Positions 35,910 through 46,109 of a stretch of DNA of 64,000 bases are shown piece after piece. The translations under genes and the position numbers were made by a program. Every line of letters begins with the position of its first letter. Within the stretch, counting starts at the first letter, position 1. The notes under the pieces are model-generated. The model was given only the letters and a program-made list of their open reading frames with translations, did not search any database and was not told the DNA's origin. Source of the stretch: Bacteroides luhongzhouii (GTDB lineage: Bacteria; Bacteroidota; Bacteroidia; Bacteroidales; Bacteroidaceae); assembly GCF_009193295.2 (NCBI RefSeq), contig NZ_CP059973.1:2914001-2978000 (forward strand). Reading direction: 5' to 3'.

Positions 35910-38900
35910 ATGCAAAATTATTTTAGCATCCAATTTTTATGGGTGGTAAAGTCGCTTTGGCGAGTTTCTAACAAAATCCCATTATCTATGAGACTTTTGA
36001 TTTTATTCTTGGTATGCTCTATCGGGTTGGGCTATGCGTCCGATAGTTATGCACAAAAAACTTTAATCAGTATTGATGTACACAATCAGCGGGTGGAGGA
36101 TATTTTAAAAGAGATTGAAGAACAGTCCGATTTTGATTTCTTTTTCAATAACAAACATGTGGATTTGAATCGTCGCGTATCTATATTAGTTGATAGAAGT
36201 AATATATTTAGTGTATTAAAGGAAGTTTTTGCTGGCACTAATGTAAGATATTCAGTGCTGGACAAGAAGATTATACTGTCTGCTGAGGTACAGTCATCGC
36301 AGCAAGACAAGAGAATGATTGTATCTGGTGTCATATCGGATATACAGGGAGAGCCGGTAATAGGTGCCAGTATTCAGGAGAAAGGAGTGGTCGGGAAAGG
36401 TACAGTCTCCGATCTGGATGGAAAATTTAAGTTGGCGGTTGCATCCGATGCCATATTGGTGATTTCATACATTGGCTTTCAGTCTCTTGAAGTAAAGGTG
36501 GGAAACCGTACAAACTTGTCAGTGGTATTGAAAGAAGATCATCAGTTACTGGATGAGGTAGTCGTTATCGGTTATGGAACGATGGAAAAACGTGCAGTGA
36601 CCAGTTCCATTACTTCCATATCATCAAAAGATTTAGTGACTGGAATGGGAGGCTCCACTATTGCGACAGCTTTAAAGGGTAAAATCTCCGGTATGAATGT
36701 TTCCGAGACTTCCAGTCCGAATGCTTCTGCCAGTTTCCAGCTGCGTGGAGTAGCGTCCATCAATGCTTCCTCTTCTCCTTTGATTGTGATAGACGGAATT
36801 CCCGGAGGTGATTTGCGTTCTATCAGTCAGGAAGATATTCAGTCTATTGATGTCTTGAAAGATGCCTCTGCAGGTGCCATCTATGGAACAAGAGCAGCCG
36901 GTGGTGTCATCTTAGTGACTACCAAGAAAGCAAAAGAAGGTCCCATTACCTTATCATATACGGGCGAACTCTCTACCGAGCAAGTTTCCAGGAGACCGCA
37001 GGTCCTTGATCGTGATGCTTTCGTAAGGTTCGGAGTAGGAACAGATTTAGGTGCATCTACCGACTGGTATGGTGAACTTTTGAATGAAGGAGCACTCTCC
37101 CAACGCCATGTTGTCAACCTCTCGGGCGGCGGCCATACAGCTAAAATATATGCTACTATTATGGCACAGGATCAAAAAGGTATCGCAATTGGCGATAACC
37201 GTAAAGACTATTCGGGGCGTATCAATGCAAACTTTAATCTCCTCGATGATTTGCTGGAAATAGGCTTGCACACAGAATACCGGGAAGCACATCGGGATCA
37301 GCGGAGCAGTAGTTCCTATTTCGACATGGCATTGAAGATGAACCCGACGGAACATGTATATGACAGCACTAGTGAAACAGGATATAATGTATTGGTGGGT
37401 GGTAGTGAATATTACAATCCTTTAGCAGAAGTTATGTTGAAGCAGGCAGATAATGTTGATAAATGGCTGAAGGCGGATGCAACGGTAAAGCTCAATTTGC
37501 CTGCCGGATTCTCGGCACAAGCCACTTTTGGCTGGGAAGATCGCCAGTATCAGCAGACACATTATACGTCCGCGTTACACAGAACCTCTTTGAATGGAAG
37601 TTATAAAGGAAGAGGATTTCATGCATATAGTAAAACAGTCAATGTATCTTTTGAACCTACCATCAATTTCACGCGTGTTTTTGCGGACGACCATACGGTT
37701 AGTGCAGTAGCCGGATATAGTTATTGGGAAAATAACTCTGAAAACTTTAATATGACTAACTACGATTTTCCTGTGGATGGAGTAGGAGCTTGGGATATGG
37801 GAACAGGTAGTTGGCTTTCCGACGGAAAGGCGGCTATGTCTTCCCACAAATATCCCCGTGAACGTCTTGTCTCATTCTTTGGCCGGGCGAATTATAGCTA
37901 TAAAGACCGCTATATGCTTACAGGAAGTGTTCGTCACGAGGGGTCTTCAAAATTCGGAAAGAATCATCGTTGGGGAACATTTTGGGCAGTATCAGGCGGA
38001 TGGCGTATATCCAATGAGGCGTTTCTGCGTGACGTCAGTTTTCTCGATGACCTTAAAGTACGCGTCGGTTACGGTGTAACGGGAAATAACAATTTCTCAG
38101 CGGGAGCATCCACTGCCATGTATTCTTCCAATTCAATGTGGCCGTATAACGGTACATGGATCACCTCCTATGGACCGGCCCGTAACGTCAATTATGACTT
38201 GCACTGGGAAAAGAAAGCAGAGCTTAACCTCGGCTTGGATTATGCATTTCTGAATAATCGCCTTTTTGGTAAGTTTGATATCTATAAGAGAAGAGTTTCC
38301 GGAATGTTATATAATATCAACGTTCCCAATCCTCCTGCCGTTTATGGAACAACCACCATGAATTACGGTAATCTTGAGAATACCGGATGGGAGTTCGAGA
38401 TAGGAGGAGTGCCTGTCAAGACCAGAAACTTTAACTGGACAACTACCATGCGCTTATCACACTCTTCCTCCAAAATAACTTCTTTGTGGGGCAACAATAC
38501 CTATCAGGATCGTGTAGGATTTCCGTCACCGGGCACAAACGGATCAGCCGGTAGAATTGAGGCAGGAACAAAGATCGGAAGCTATTACATCTGGAAATAT
38601 GCCGGTATTACGGACAATGGAAGGTGGCTTCTGTATGATAAGAATGACAATATAATCCTTAGCGATAAAAAAACGTATGACGACAAACGATATATCGGCA
38701 ATGCCATTCCTGCATTGATGGTATCATGGGATCATACCTTCACTTACAAGAATCTCTCTTTAGGCATCAATCTGCGCAGTTGGATCGATTTCGACGTGTT
38801 CAATACCATAAATATGTACTATGGACTTTCTGAAGTGGAAGGGCAGAACGTTCTTCGCAACGCATACATTGATAACCGGCACATCAAAGAAGTAAAGCAA

Positions 38901-39164
38901 CTTTGCGATTACTGGCTTGAGGATGGTACATTCTTGAAGATTGATGCCATTAGTCTGGGGTATTCTCTTAACATGAAGAAATGGCAGAAGTATATAGATA
39001 AGATTGATCTTTACCTGACTGTCCGCAACGTTGCTTGTTTCACAAAATATTCAGGATTGAATCCGGAAGTGAATGTGAACGGTTTGGATCCCGGTTATGA
39101 ATGGTTTAATAATATTTACCCTGAAACTCGTAGATATACCTTTGGTATGAAAATCCAATTTTAA
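35910..39164 (+). CDS. SusC/RagA TonB-dependent transporter with STN signalling domain
   Basis: The 1084-residue protein starts with a signal region ending at SYAQK, followed by an STN domain (residues about 55-115, VEDILKEIEEQSDFDFFFNN), a CarboxypepD_reg-like beta-sandwich (GVISDIQGEPVIGASIQEKG), a TonB box-like stretch and plug (LDEVVVIGYGTMEKRAVTSS) and a barrel ending TRRYTFGMKIQF. It imports a ligand across the outer membrane with the SusD-like lipoprotein behind it. The STN domain is what links it to the FecR-type anti-sigma factor. An alternative start at 35988 would lose the first 26 residues but keep the signal peptide. Confidence 0.97.
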   Translation: MQNYFSIQFLWVVKSLWRVSNKIPLSMRLLILFLVCSIGLGYASDSYAQKTLISIDVHNQRVEDILKEIEEQSDFDFFFNNKHVDLNRRVSILVDRSNIFSVLKEVFAGTNVRYSVLDKKIILSAEVQSSQQDKRMIVSGVISDIQGEPVIGASIQEKGVVGKGTVSDLDGKFKLAVASDAILVISYIGFQSLEVKVGNRTNLSVVLKEDHQLLDEVVVIGYGTMEKRAVTSSITSISSKDLVTGMGGSTIATALKGKISGMNVSETSSPNASASFQLRGVASINASSSPLIVIDGIPGGDLRSISQEDIQSIDVLKDASAGAIYGTRAAGGVILVTTKKAKEGPITLSYTGELSTEQVSRRPQVLDRDAFVRFGVGTDLGASTDWYGELLNEGALSQRHVVNLSGGGHTAKIYATIMAQDQKGIAIGDNRKDYSGRINANFNLLDDLLEIGLHTEYREAHRDQRSSSSYFDMALKMNPTEHVYDSTSETGYNVLVGGSEYYNPLAEVMLKQADNVDKWLKADATVKLNLPAGFSAQATFGWEDRQYQQTHYTSALHRTSLNGSYKGRGFHAYSKTVNVSFEPTINFTRVFADDHTVSAVAGYSYWENNSENFNMTNYDFPVDGVGAWDMGTGSWLSDGKAAMSSHKYPRERLVSFFGRANYSYKDRYMLTGSVRHEGSSKFGKNHRWGTFWAVSGGWRISNEAFLRDVSFLDDLKVRVGYGVTGNNNFSAGASTAMYSSNSMWPYNGTWITSYGPARNVNYDLHWEKKAELNLGLDYAFLNNRLFGKFDIYKRRVSGMLYNINVPNPPAVYGTTTMNYGNLENTGWEFEIGGVPVKTRNFNWTTTMRLSHSSSKITSLWGNNTYQDRVGFPSPGTNGSAGRIEAGTKIGSYYIWKYAGITDNGRWLLYDKNDNIILSDKKTYDDKRYIGNAIPALMVSWDHTFTYKNLSLGINLRSWIDFDVFNTINMYYGLSEVEGQNVLRNAYIDNRHIKEVKQLCDYWLEDGTFLKIDAISLGYSLNMKKWQKYIDKIDLYLTVRNVACFTKYSGLNPEVNVNGLDPGYEWFNNIYPETRRYTFGMKIQF

Positions 39165-39195
39165 TAGTAAAATACCTATAAACTAATATAATGAT

Positions 39196-40947
39196 ATGAG
39201 ACGAAATATTTTAATTATAATCTCTTTCCTCACCCTTCTGGTGGCCTCCGGTTGTACTAATCTGGATGAGAAGTGGTATTCCGAAGTAACCCCGGACACT
39301 TATTTTACGTCTAAGGAAACTGTCTACTCTTTCCTGGTACGCTCTTTTACGCACTGGCGTTGGTTTCACGGATTCGACCGTGCCATTCTTCAGGAATGTA
39401 CAACAGACGAGATGTGTGTCACACAAAAAGGAATACATTACAATGATGTCCGATATGCCCAGCTGCAACACCATGACTGGACGCCACTTCACCCCAACAA
39501 CGAAGAAACATGGCGTGGAGTAGGTATGGGGATAGCAATGGCTTTAGCCTGTAAAGAAGACTTAGCTGGTGTAGACTATGTTTCATTAGGTATGACGGAA
39601 GAACTGAAGGCAGACCATCAGATGCAGCTCCAGACATTAGTGGCCTATTTCTATTTGAGAGGACTTGATTTCTATGGTGGTATGCCTATTTACCGACGCT
39701 CTACCACAGAGGAATCTCCACGTACCACAGCACGGGAAACTTTTAATTATGTGGAAGAGCTCCTGCTTGCTGCCATTCCTAAACTAGAGAAAAAAACAGC
39801 AGATATGTTGGAAGAAGGTTACTTACGCCAGGGAACTGCAGCGGCTCTTCTTGCTCAATTATACTTTAATGCAGAGGTCTATACAGGGGAGAGCCGCTTT
39901 GCTGAATGTGCGCAGATTTGTCAGGATTTACTAGATGGCAAATACGGTTATTACGAGTTGGAAGAAGATTGGTTCGGTCCTTTCACCTTCGAAAATAACA
40001 AATCGAAAGAAGTGATGTGGTCCGTTCAGTCGCAATATGCGAAAGGAACTTTGTTTCAGTGGCAGTTCGAACGTTATAATCATTATAATGCGAAGAACTA
40101 TTTCGATCTTAGCGGTTATTCCTCTACAAACGGTATGCATCTCCAACCATCTCTGAAACCCAATGGTGATCCCTATACAGACAAACTCGGACGTCCTTTT
40201 GCCAAGTTTCATGCGAAAGACCTTCGTAAGAAATTGTATGTATATAAAGGAAATGGCAAATACGAAGGAATGTTCCTTTATGGAAAATTACAACGTATAT
40301 CAAGAAGCGGAACAGAGGTGAAATGTACAGGACTGTATGAATACCCGGGTGAGGTTCTTGAATTTGTTGACCAGGTAGCACAATTTAAGAAAGTGAAAGA
40401 CGGAGAATATTCTTCAGTAAATGAGCTTCCTTCCAATATCAGTACCGGAGAAGAGAATTCGGGAATACGTTTGTGCAAACTGCCGATTCCGGATAATACA
40501 GACAAGACACTTGCTTTTAACCCAGACTATCCGGTCCTTCGTTTTGCGGAAATCTATTATATGCTTGCCGAATGTAAATACAGAAGCGGATATAAGAAAG
40601 AAGCAGCCGGTCTTTTCAACGAAGTGCGCAAACGCAACTTTGAGAATGAAGTAGACCCTGATCCGGTGACTGAAACGAATATCGACAAGTATCGGATTCT
40701 CGATGAGTGGATGGTCGAATTTCTTGGTGAGCAACGTCGGCGTACCGATCTCCGTCGTTGGGGCTTGTATACAACAGGCACTTGGTGGGATCACAAAGCT
40801 ACTAATGACGATCATTATGAACTCTTTCCTATTCCGGAAAAGTCAATTTCTGTCAGTAACGTCTTGAGACAGAATCCGGGATATGGAGGCGGTAATGAAA
40901 TGACGAAAGAGGAAGCCGGTATATACAGTGTTAAACAAATTGATTAA
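39196..40947 (+). CDS. SusD/RagB outer-membrane lipoprotein
   Basis: This 583-residue protein has a lipoprotein signal (LLVASGCTNLDEKW, Cys near 20) and the SusD architecture: N-terminal TPR-like helices (ELKADHQMQLQTLVAYFYLR, near 135-155), a variable middle, and the C-terminal RagB region with PVLRFAEIYYMLAECKYRSG and DEWMVEFLGEQRRRTDLRRWG. SusD proteins sit on SusC and capture the ligand. It starts 31 bases after susC and is followed 22 bases later by the hydrolase gene. Confidence 0.96.
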   Translation: MRRNILIIISFLTLLVASGCTNLDEKWYSEVTPDTYFTSKETVYSFLVRSFTHWRWFHGFDRAILQECTTDEMCVTQKGIHYNDVRYAQLQHHDWTPLHPNNEETWRGVGMGIAMALACKEDLAGVDYVSLGMTEELKADHQMQLQTLVAYFYLRGLDFYGGMPIYRRSTTEESPRTTARETFNYVEELLLAAIPKLEKKTADMLEEGYLRQGTAAALLAQLYFNAEVYTGESRFAECAQICQDLLDGKYGYYELEEDWFGPFTFENNKSKEVMWSVQSQYAKGTLFQWQFERYNHYNAKNYFDLSGYSSTNGMHLQPSLKPNGDPYTDKLGRPFAKFHAKDLRKKLYVYKGNGKYEGMFLYGKLQRISRSGTEVKCTGLYEYPGEVLEFVDQVAQFKKVKDGEYSSVNELPSNISTGEENSGIRLCKLPIPDNTDKTLAFNPDYPVLRFAEIYYMLAECKYRSGYKKEAAGLFNEVRKRNFENEVDPDPVTETNIDKYRILDEWMVEFLGEQRRRTDLRRWGLYTTGTWWDHKATNDDHYELFPIPEKSISVSNVLRQNPGYGGGNEMTKEEAGIYSVKQID

Positions 40948-40969
40948 TAGAACATTAAAGAATAAAACA

Positions 40970-42238
40970 ATGAATAGTAAGATATTATTTCTAGGAGCCG
41001 TTATGATGCTGCCTACATTCGCTAGTTGCCAACAGGAAAAGCCTTTTCCGGATGATGCTGTAGATAAAGTGTATGAATACCTTCCGGAGTGGCAAGCAGG
41101 TTATTTGGACATTCATCAGATTAGCACGGGAAGAGGTAATGCCGCCTATCTTATTTTCCCGGACGGGACTACCATGTTGCTGGATGCAGGAGATTTGGGA
41201 GTACACACCGGTACTCAAGAGATCATGAAAGCAGTTCCTAATGACTCTAAACGACCTGCTGAATGGATTGCCCAATATATAAAACATTTCTCATTGCCGT
41301 TGAAAAATAACGGTGCTATTGATTATGCCTTGCTCACTCACTTCGATACAGACCATATCGGACAGAATGGAAAACTGGCAATTGAAAAAGTAGGGTTGGA
41401 CTACAAACTTACCGGAATAACTCATGTGGGTAATCTTCTGGATATTTCCACATTGATAGATCGTGGTTACCCTACCTATGATTATCCGACAGCGGCTAAA
41501 GTCACGGGTGCCCATATCTCAAACTATAAATTATATGTTGCCGCTCGTGACCGGGCAGGTAAGAAGAATGAAGGGTTTGTGACAGGAAGTAACACACAAA
41601 TCAAACTATTAAAAGCTCCGGGTTCTTATCCTACATTCGAAGTACGTAATATAGTGGGTAACGGTAAAATTTGGACAGGCAGCGGAACGGCTTCCAAAGA
41701 GCTTGTGCCATCTACCGCTTCTTCGAGCGAACAGTTGAACGAGAACCGTTGCAGTTGTGGAATACGTATCACATACGGTAATTTCGATTACTTCTCGGGC
41801 GGAGATATCCTTGGAGTGGAAAAAGCACCGGAATGGTTTGACATAGAAACGCCTGTAGCTACATTACTGGGCGAAACAGATGTGGTAGTAGCCAATCATC
41901 ATGCATATTCTGACGCTATGTGTGATACCTACATTTCTCAAGTAAAAGCGCAAGCCTATGTGATTCCCGTATGGGATTACTATCATCCTCAACCGGCCAC
42001 ACTAAGCCGGATGCTGTCTCAAAGTCTTTATGCTGGTGAGCGGTCTGTTTTTGCTGCCGGTTTGGTAGACAGCAACAGAAGCCGGTTGGGAGAGGATGGT
42101 TTGAAGATAAAACCTGCCGGACATGTTGTTACACGTGTTTATCCGGGAGGAGAGAAATTTCAGATTTTTGTACTGAATGATCGAAATGAAGCTTATGAGA
42201 TACTATATAAAACAGGTGAAATTAAATCTAATAATTGA
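40970..42238 (+). CDS. ComEC-like metallo-beta-lactamase-fold hydrolase, lipoprotein
   Basis: The ATG at 40970 gives a 422-residue protein with a lipobox (LPTFASCQQ, Cys near 22). The metal-binding motif LTHFDTDHIGQNG is near residue 123 and a second NHHAYSDAMCDTYI near 308, followed by a HPQPATLSRM segment. That second motif and its spacing resemble the HHGSxxS and H-P-H region of the ComEC/Rec2 metallo-beta-lactamase domain, which acts on phosphodiesters in DNA. The N-terminal VYEYLPEWQAGYLDIHQIST fits the same group (GNAAYLIFPDGTTMLLDAGD). Being exported and tied to SusCD, it may act on an imported or surface-bound polymer. Substrate is not known. Confidence 0.88.
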   Translation: MNSKILFLGAVMMLPTFASCQQEKPFPDDAVDKVYEYLPEWQAGYLDIHQISTGRGNAAYLIFPDGTTMLLDAGDLGVHTGTQEIMKAVPNDSKRPAEWIAQYIKHFSLPLKNNGAIDYALLTHFDTDHIGQNGKLAIEKVGLDYKLTGITHVGNLLDISTLIDRGYPTYDYPTAAKVTGAHISNYKLYVAARDRAGKKNEGFVTGSNTQIKLLKAPGSYPTFEVRNIVGNGKIWTGSGTASKELVPSTASSSEQLNENRCSCGIRITYGNFDYFSGGDILGVEKAPEWFDIETPVATLLGETDVVVANHHAYSDAMCDTYISQVKAQAYVIPVWDYYHPQPATLSRMLSQSLYAGERSVFAAGLVDSNRSRLGEDGLKIKPAGHVVTRVYPGGEKFQIFVLNDRNEAYEILYKTGEIKSNN

Positions 42239-44250
42239 TGAATATGAAAATTAAAGATTCAATAGCCTGGACAGCTTTTGGGGCTGTGATGGCAATTATC
42301 ATGTTTCCGTCATGCTCTGACGAAAATGAAGCCGGCATATTGGAAATAACAAATAATGAGATTATTCTTCAGGCTGAAGGTGCTCCGGTTCAGGTTGAAG
42401 TGAAATCCAATACCGAGTGGCGCATAGACTTTGCAGAAGCAACCTGGCTTTCTACAGATATACGTGGAGCCCAGTCGTCAAGAACTTATTTCACAGTGAT
42501 TTATGATGAGAATATCAGTGATTCCGAGCGTTTCTGCGATATACGTGTGTTTACAAAAGATGGGAAGACTGCGGATGTAATCAAGATAAAACAACTATCC
42601 CGTTATCCATTTATAGTTCCTGTCAGTGATAATATGGAACTCTTTACCAAAGGAGGCGAATATGATATGGACATTTCGACCAATGTGCCTGAAACGGATA
42701 TTGTAATTACACCGACAGTGGATTGGGTGAAAGAGTATCGGATAAGTGACGGAAAACTTTATTTCAATACGGAAACAAATTCTCAATCACCCCGTACAGG
42801 AAGTATAGTGTTAAGTTATGGCGATCAGTACCAGCGTAAGGTCACAGCTACAATCAACCTGTCGCAAGCATATTCTGAATATGCGAATGCGGAACTTGTC
42901 AGTTATCCAACCGTTTATGGTTATCCTGTCGGTGGAATTACTAACAATGTATATATTGAAGGAACGATCGTTGCCAATGGTACATCGAAAAACTTCCCGA
43001 ACAATCGTTATGTCATTCAGAATGAGACCGGGGAGACAATGGTATTTGAATCGGAGTCTCTGATTACATTTGCGCAGTTTGCCAAAGTCTCATTGTGTCT
43101 GAAAGATGGAACGATAAAAGAAGAATCAGAGGGCAGCTTTACCTACAGACTGATTAGCGGTATCACTGCCGCCCATGTAATCAGCTCGGAACTTTCCACC
43201 TTCATGATTCCTGAAAAAACGATCGCAGGACTTACGGATAATATGGTATTCAGCCTTGTGACCTTAAAAGATGTCGAGATTGCCTCTCCGGTAGGTGCAT
43301 TCACTAATTTCAAGACCACCGATCCGGGGGCTGCAGATCGTAAGGCGAATAAAAATTATTGGGTGGAGAAATTCCCGGCATACTACAGATATTATCCAAC
43401 CTGCATCAGAGATAAAAACGGCTTTAATACATATATGCTTACTTCGCTGGATGCTCCTTATGCGCATGAGACACTTCCTAAAGGTTCAGGAACCATAACC
43501 GGAATCGTAGCGAAAGTCAAACTAACCAATTTTGATATCTCCGAAAACCGGTTGTGTATTCTTCCGCTTCATAGAGAGGACATCAATATCGGTGATATGA
43601 ACGAGATCACTTCGGTGCTCGTGGAATGGGATTGTAATGTGCCCGATTGGAAAGAAATAGGTGCTTCTACATTTACGGAGTATCATCCTACAGGCGGAGA
43701 AGCATCGCAGTCAAATGCTATTCTTAATAAAGACGGAAATAAGCATTTCCAGCAAACCTATGCAGATTACATATTAGGTTTCCAGGATGATTTTCGGGGA
43801 GATATGAATCTTAATACCACAGATGGATATTATGGGCGTATGCGAGGAGGAGCCTTCAATAGTAGGCCATGGTCTACAAGTTCATATTTCCATGTAGATA
43901 AAATATCGACAGTAGGGATTTCTACCTCACTTTCTCTTCAGGTTGAAATGAATGCAAGTTGGGGAGGTGGTCCTGTGGCCGTGGTTGAATATGCTTATTC
44001 GATGAGTGGCGAATGGATGAAAGTAGATAATTCTGAATTCACAATCCTGGGACAGTTTGATAGAACTGCTGCAGGAGGGCAGACAGAGAGAAATATTCCG
44101 GGTTATAAGGTCTATGATTTTAAACTGCCGGATGCTTTATTGAACCGCGATAATATCTGTATCAGATTACGTCCAATCAGACTTCCGTCTGGCGTATCGA
44201 GCTTCATGCCGCTTCGACTTGCTAATATCTCGATCAAATATAATAAATAA
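42238..44250 (+). CDS. BACON/DUF5689-domain surface lipoprotein
   Basis: The ATG at 42238 overlaps the TGA of the previous gene (TGATG), giving 670 residues; a second ATG lies at 42244. A lipobox (MFPSCSDEN) ends the signal. Residues about 35-120 form a BACON-type beta domain (VEVKSNTEWRIDFAEATWLS), repeated in a weaker form to about 210. Residues 220-450 match DUF5689 (GGITNNVYIEGTIVANGTSK, FAQFAKVSLCL). The last 210 residues are a jelly-roll-like region (DDFRGDMNLNTTDGYYGRMR). BACON is usually a ligand-binding or spacer module and DUF5689 an OB-like fold. It is the likely surface binding protein of the locus, ending the operon before the terminator at 44274. Confidence 0.85.
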   Translation: MNMKIKDSIAWTAFGAVMAIIMFPSCSDENEAGILEITNNEIILQAEGAPVQVEVKSNTEWRIDFAEATWLSTDIRGAQSSRTYFTVIYDENISDSERFCDIRVFTKDGKTADVIKIKQLSRYPFIVPVSDNMELFTKGGEYDMDISTNVPETDIVITPTVDWVKEYRISDGKLYFNTETNSQSPRTGSIVLSYGDQYQRKVTATINLSQAYSEYANAELVSYPTVYGYPVGGITNNVYIEGTIVANGTSKNFPNNRYVIQNETGETMVFESESLITFAQFAKVSLCLKDGTIKEESEGSFTYRLISGITAAHVISSELSTFMIPEKTIAGLTDNMVFSLVTLKDVEIASPVGAFTNFKTTDPGAADRKANKNYWVEKFPAYYRYYPTCIRDKNGFNTYMLTSLDAPYAHETLPKGSGTITGIVAKVKLTNFDISENRLCILPLHREDINIGDMNEITSVLVEWDCNVPDWKEIGASTFTEYHPTGGEASQSNAILNKDGNKHFQQTYADYILGFQDDFRGDMNLNTTDGYYGRMRGGAFNSRPWSTSSYFHVDKISTVGISTSLSLQVEMNASWGGGPVAVVEYAYSMSGEWMKVDNSEFTILGQFDRTAAGGQTERNIPGYKVYDFKLPDALLNRDNICIRLRPIRLPSGVSSFMPLRLANISIKYNK

Positions 44251-44273
44251 TCAATAGGGAAGTATATATAAAA

Positions 44274-44320
44274 ATAATCGGAAGCAACAGGAAATATCCT
44301 GCTTGCTTCCGATTATCTTT
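44274..44320 (+). terminator. terminator of the SusCD operon
   Basis: AATCGGAAGCA (44276-44286) pairs with TGCTTCCGATT (44304-44314) and the inner CAGGA / TCCTG pair extends the stem around an AATA loop. A short T-rich stretch follows. Confidence 0.8.
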
Positions 44321-44382
44321 ATATAATGATTTCGGATATTTATATTAATCCTAAGCGAATTCTATCCCTCAAAACGCCTATG

Positions 44383-44829
44383 TTATTTTTCCAGCAACTC
44401 TTTTAAGAACTCGTCCAATTCCTTATCCAATCCTTTCAGCAATTCATCGTTCACCAGGATCGTATCATCGTCCACCAGTAGCAATTCCGCCACGGTTTCT
44501 TTTTCTTCATCCACCAGAACGAAAGAGTAAGGCTTCAAGATAATCACCTTGTCGAAGTCTCCGGCATCCTTCATTCTGCAAAGAATGTTGCGCAGAGAAG
44601 GCTCCACGTTTTCAAGGAAATCATCCCCTTCATACGTAGCCCATTCTTCGATCATGATGTTTGCCAGTTCTTCATCATCATCATTGTAAATATTAAGTTG
44701 TCCCGATGTCTGGTCCGGTTGGAGATGGATGTCGGTTACGACTGTTTGTTCACAGCTACATACATATTTAGCGACTGCCTTTTGGATAGCCGATTCGATA
44801 ATGGATAGTGATTGTTGGCTCAGTTTCAT
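44383..44829 (-). CDS. hypothetical acidic protein
   Basis: This 148-residue protein has no signal peptide or membrane helix and is strongly acidic, ending in a Glu/Leu-rich helix (GLDKELDEFLKELLEK). A CSC motif occurs near residue 24. I do not recognise a domain; similar-sized conserved proteins are found in Bacteroidota. It is 61 bases downstream of the DUF6340 gene on the same strand, so the two may share a transcript. Confidence 0.75.
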   Translation of the reverse strand: MKLSQQSLSIIESAIQKAVAKYVCSCEQTVVTDIHLQPDQTSGQLNIYNDDDEELANIMIEEWATYEGDDFLENVEPSLRNILCRMKDAGDFDKVIILKPYSFVLVDEEKETVAELLLVDDDTILVNDELLKGLDKELDEFLKELLEK

Positions 44830-44890
44830 GGGTTCCTTCTTTTTATAAGTTCAAAGGTATAAAAAAAATAAGATTTGATACACAATTTCC

Positions 44891-45997
44891 TTAAAAATCA
44901 TCATTAAATCGGCTCATTTGTAATTTTAACTTGGGTAATTGAGCGTTTCTCTCCTTCAATTCGGCTAAATACATGGACGTGAGATAATAATTAGACACAT
45001 CATTGATGGTGGCCTGAACACTATCTGTGATATTCTTTTTGTCGATTTTCTTGGCTAGTTGCTGTGCTTTTTCTGCCCATTCTTCCGCTTTAGCCAGACT
45101 ATCTTTCATTTCATAATAAACAGCTATGTTAAGAGCTGCCCGCATCTTCTTCTTTTGGTTCTTGGTGCCTTCGAAAGCCTGATTCCAAAGTTCGTATGCA
45201 TCGTCCCATGAATTTTCACGTATATAGATGGCAGCGTCACGCATGGGAACCGAGCCTCCGGTATACAGATACCGTGTTCCTTTTTTCCACATAGGGACGA
45301 GATTTTTCACCGGAACTGTCCCTGCAAATGCCGCCGCTTCCTTTAACATGTGTTTGTCGGGAATCATGCGGGTGGCAGCTTCTACGGCAGTACCTCCAAA
45401 GTCTTCCCAAAAGATGCTGTCATTAGGATGGAGCGTAGTCATCGGTCGGCTACGTTCGGGAAGATACACTTTCACCGTGGGATACACTTTTACGTCTACT
45501 GCTCCCTGAAAACAGTTGAACTCATTCAGGAAACGGACAGATTTAGTTGCTTTGAGTTGCAGGTTTTCCAGTGCAATGATAAAATCCACTCCCAAGTCGG
45601 TAGCTAACTGACGGACTTCCTCCTGGCTCAATGTATTTTCGCGGGGCAGTTTGTCATTTGCCCGTAGAGCAGAGTCGCAGATGACTACTTCTTCAAAGTA
45701 ATTCTGTTGTGCGATTTCTTCGGCCAGTGATTCGGTGGCAGTCTTGGGATCACCGTTGGCATATGCCGTTGCACGACTTATCAGCGGTGTGCCTTCTTTG
45801 ATTTTTTCAGTCTCTGCTATTAGTTTGTTATCCGGAGTGTTGCTGGTGTTATTCACGATAGCTACTTTCCGAAGTTGCGGAGGAAAGCTCAAGTCGGCAG
45901 GTTGCAGATAATCAATGGAAATCTGTTCCAAACTCTGACAGCTGCCCAGTGTCAGCAGGAATAAAGTGACGAAAGCCAGTGAATAAGATTTTGCCAT
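44891..45997 (-). CDS. DUF6340 family lipoprotein
   Basis: The 368-residue protein begins with a lipobox (LLTLGSCQS, Cys near 20). It carries a DLSFPPQLRKVAIVNNT segment and an N-terminal alpha/beta part (LATDLGVDFIIALENLQ), then TPR-like helices (AALNIAVYYEMKDSLAKAEE) near residues 290-320. This combination matches the DUF6340 family of Bacteroidota, whose function is not known. The gene lies upstream of the terminator that closes secA, and the neighbouring genes on the minus strand do not overlap it. Confidence 0.85.
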   Translation of the reverse strand: MAKSYSLAFVTLFLLTLGSCQSLEQISIDYLQPADLSFPPQLRKVAIVNNTSNTPDNKLIAETEKIKEGTPLISRATAYANGDPKTATESLAEEIAQQNYFEEVVICDSALRANDKLPRENTLSQEEVRQLATDLGVDFIIALENLQLKATKSVRFLNEFNCFQGAVDVKVYPTVKVYLPERSRPMTTLHPNDSIFWEDFGGTAVEAATRMIPDKHMLKEAAAFAGTVPVKNLVPMWKKGTRYLYTGGSVPMRDAAIYIRENSWDDAYELWNQAFEGTKNQKKKMRAALNIAVYYEMKDSLAKAEEWAEKAQQLAKKIDKKNITDSVQATINDVSNYYLTSMYLAELKERNAQLPKLKLQMSRFNDDF

Positions 45998-46046
45998 AGT
46001 TTTGTTCTATTTAGTAATTTGAACAAAAGTACAATTTTGGTGGAAT

Positions 46047-46091
46047 AAAAGAAAGTCTCAAACAGTTTTTAACCGTTTGAGACTTTCTTTT
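46047..46091 (-). terminator. secA terminator
   Basis: Seventeen bases at 46047-46063 (ending GTCTCAAAC) are perfectly complementary to 46075-46091. On the minus strand the stem follows the secA stop at 46110 and runs into a T-rich stretch. Confidence 0.9.
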
Positions 46092-46109
46092 GTGAATTGA
46101 CTCTTTATC

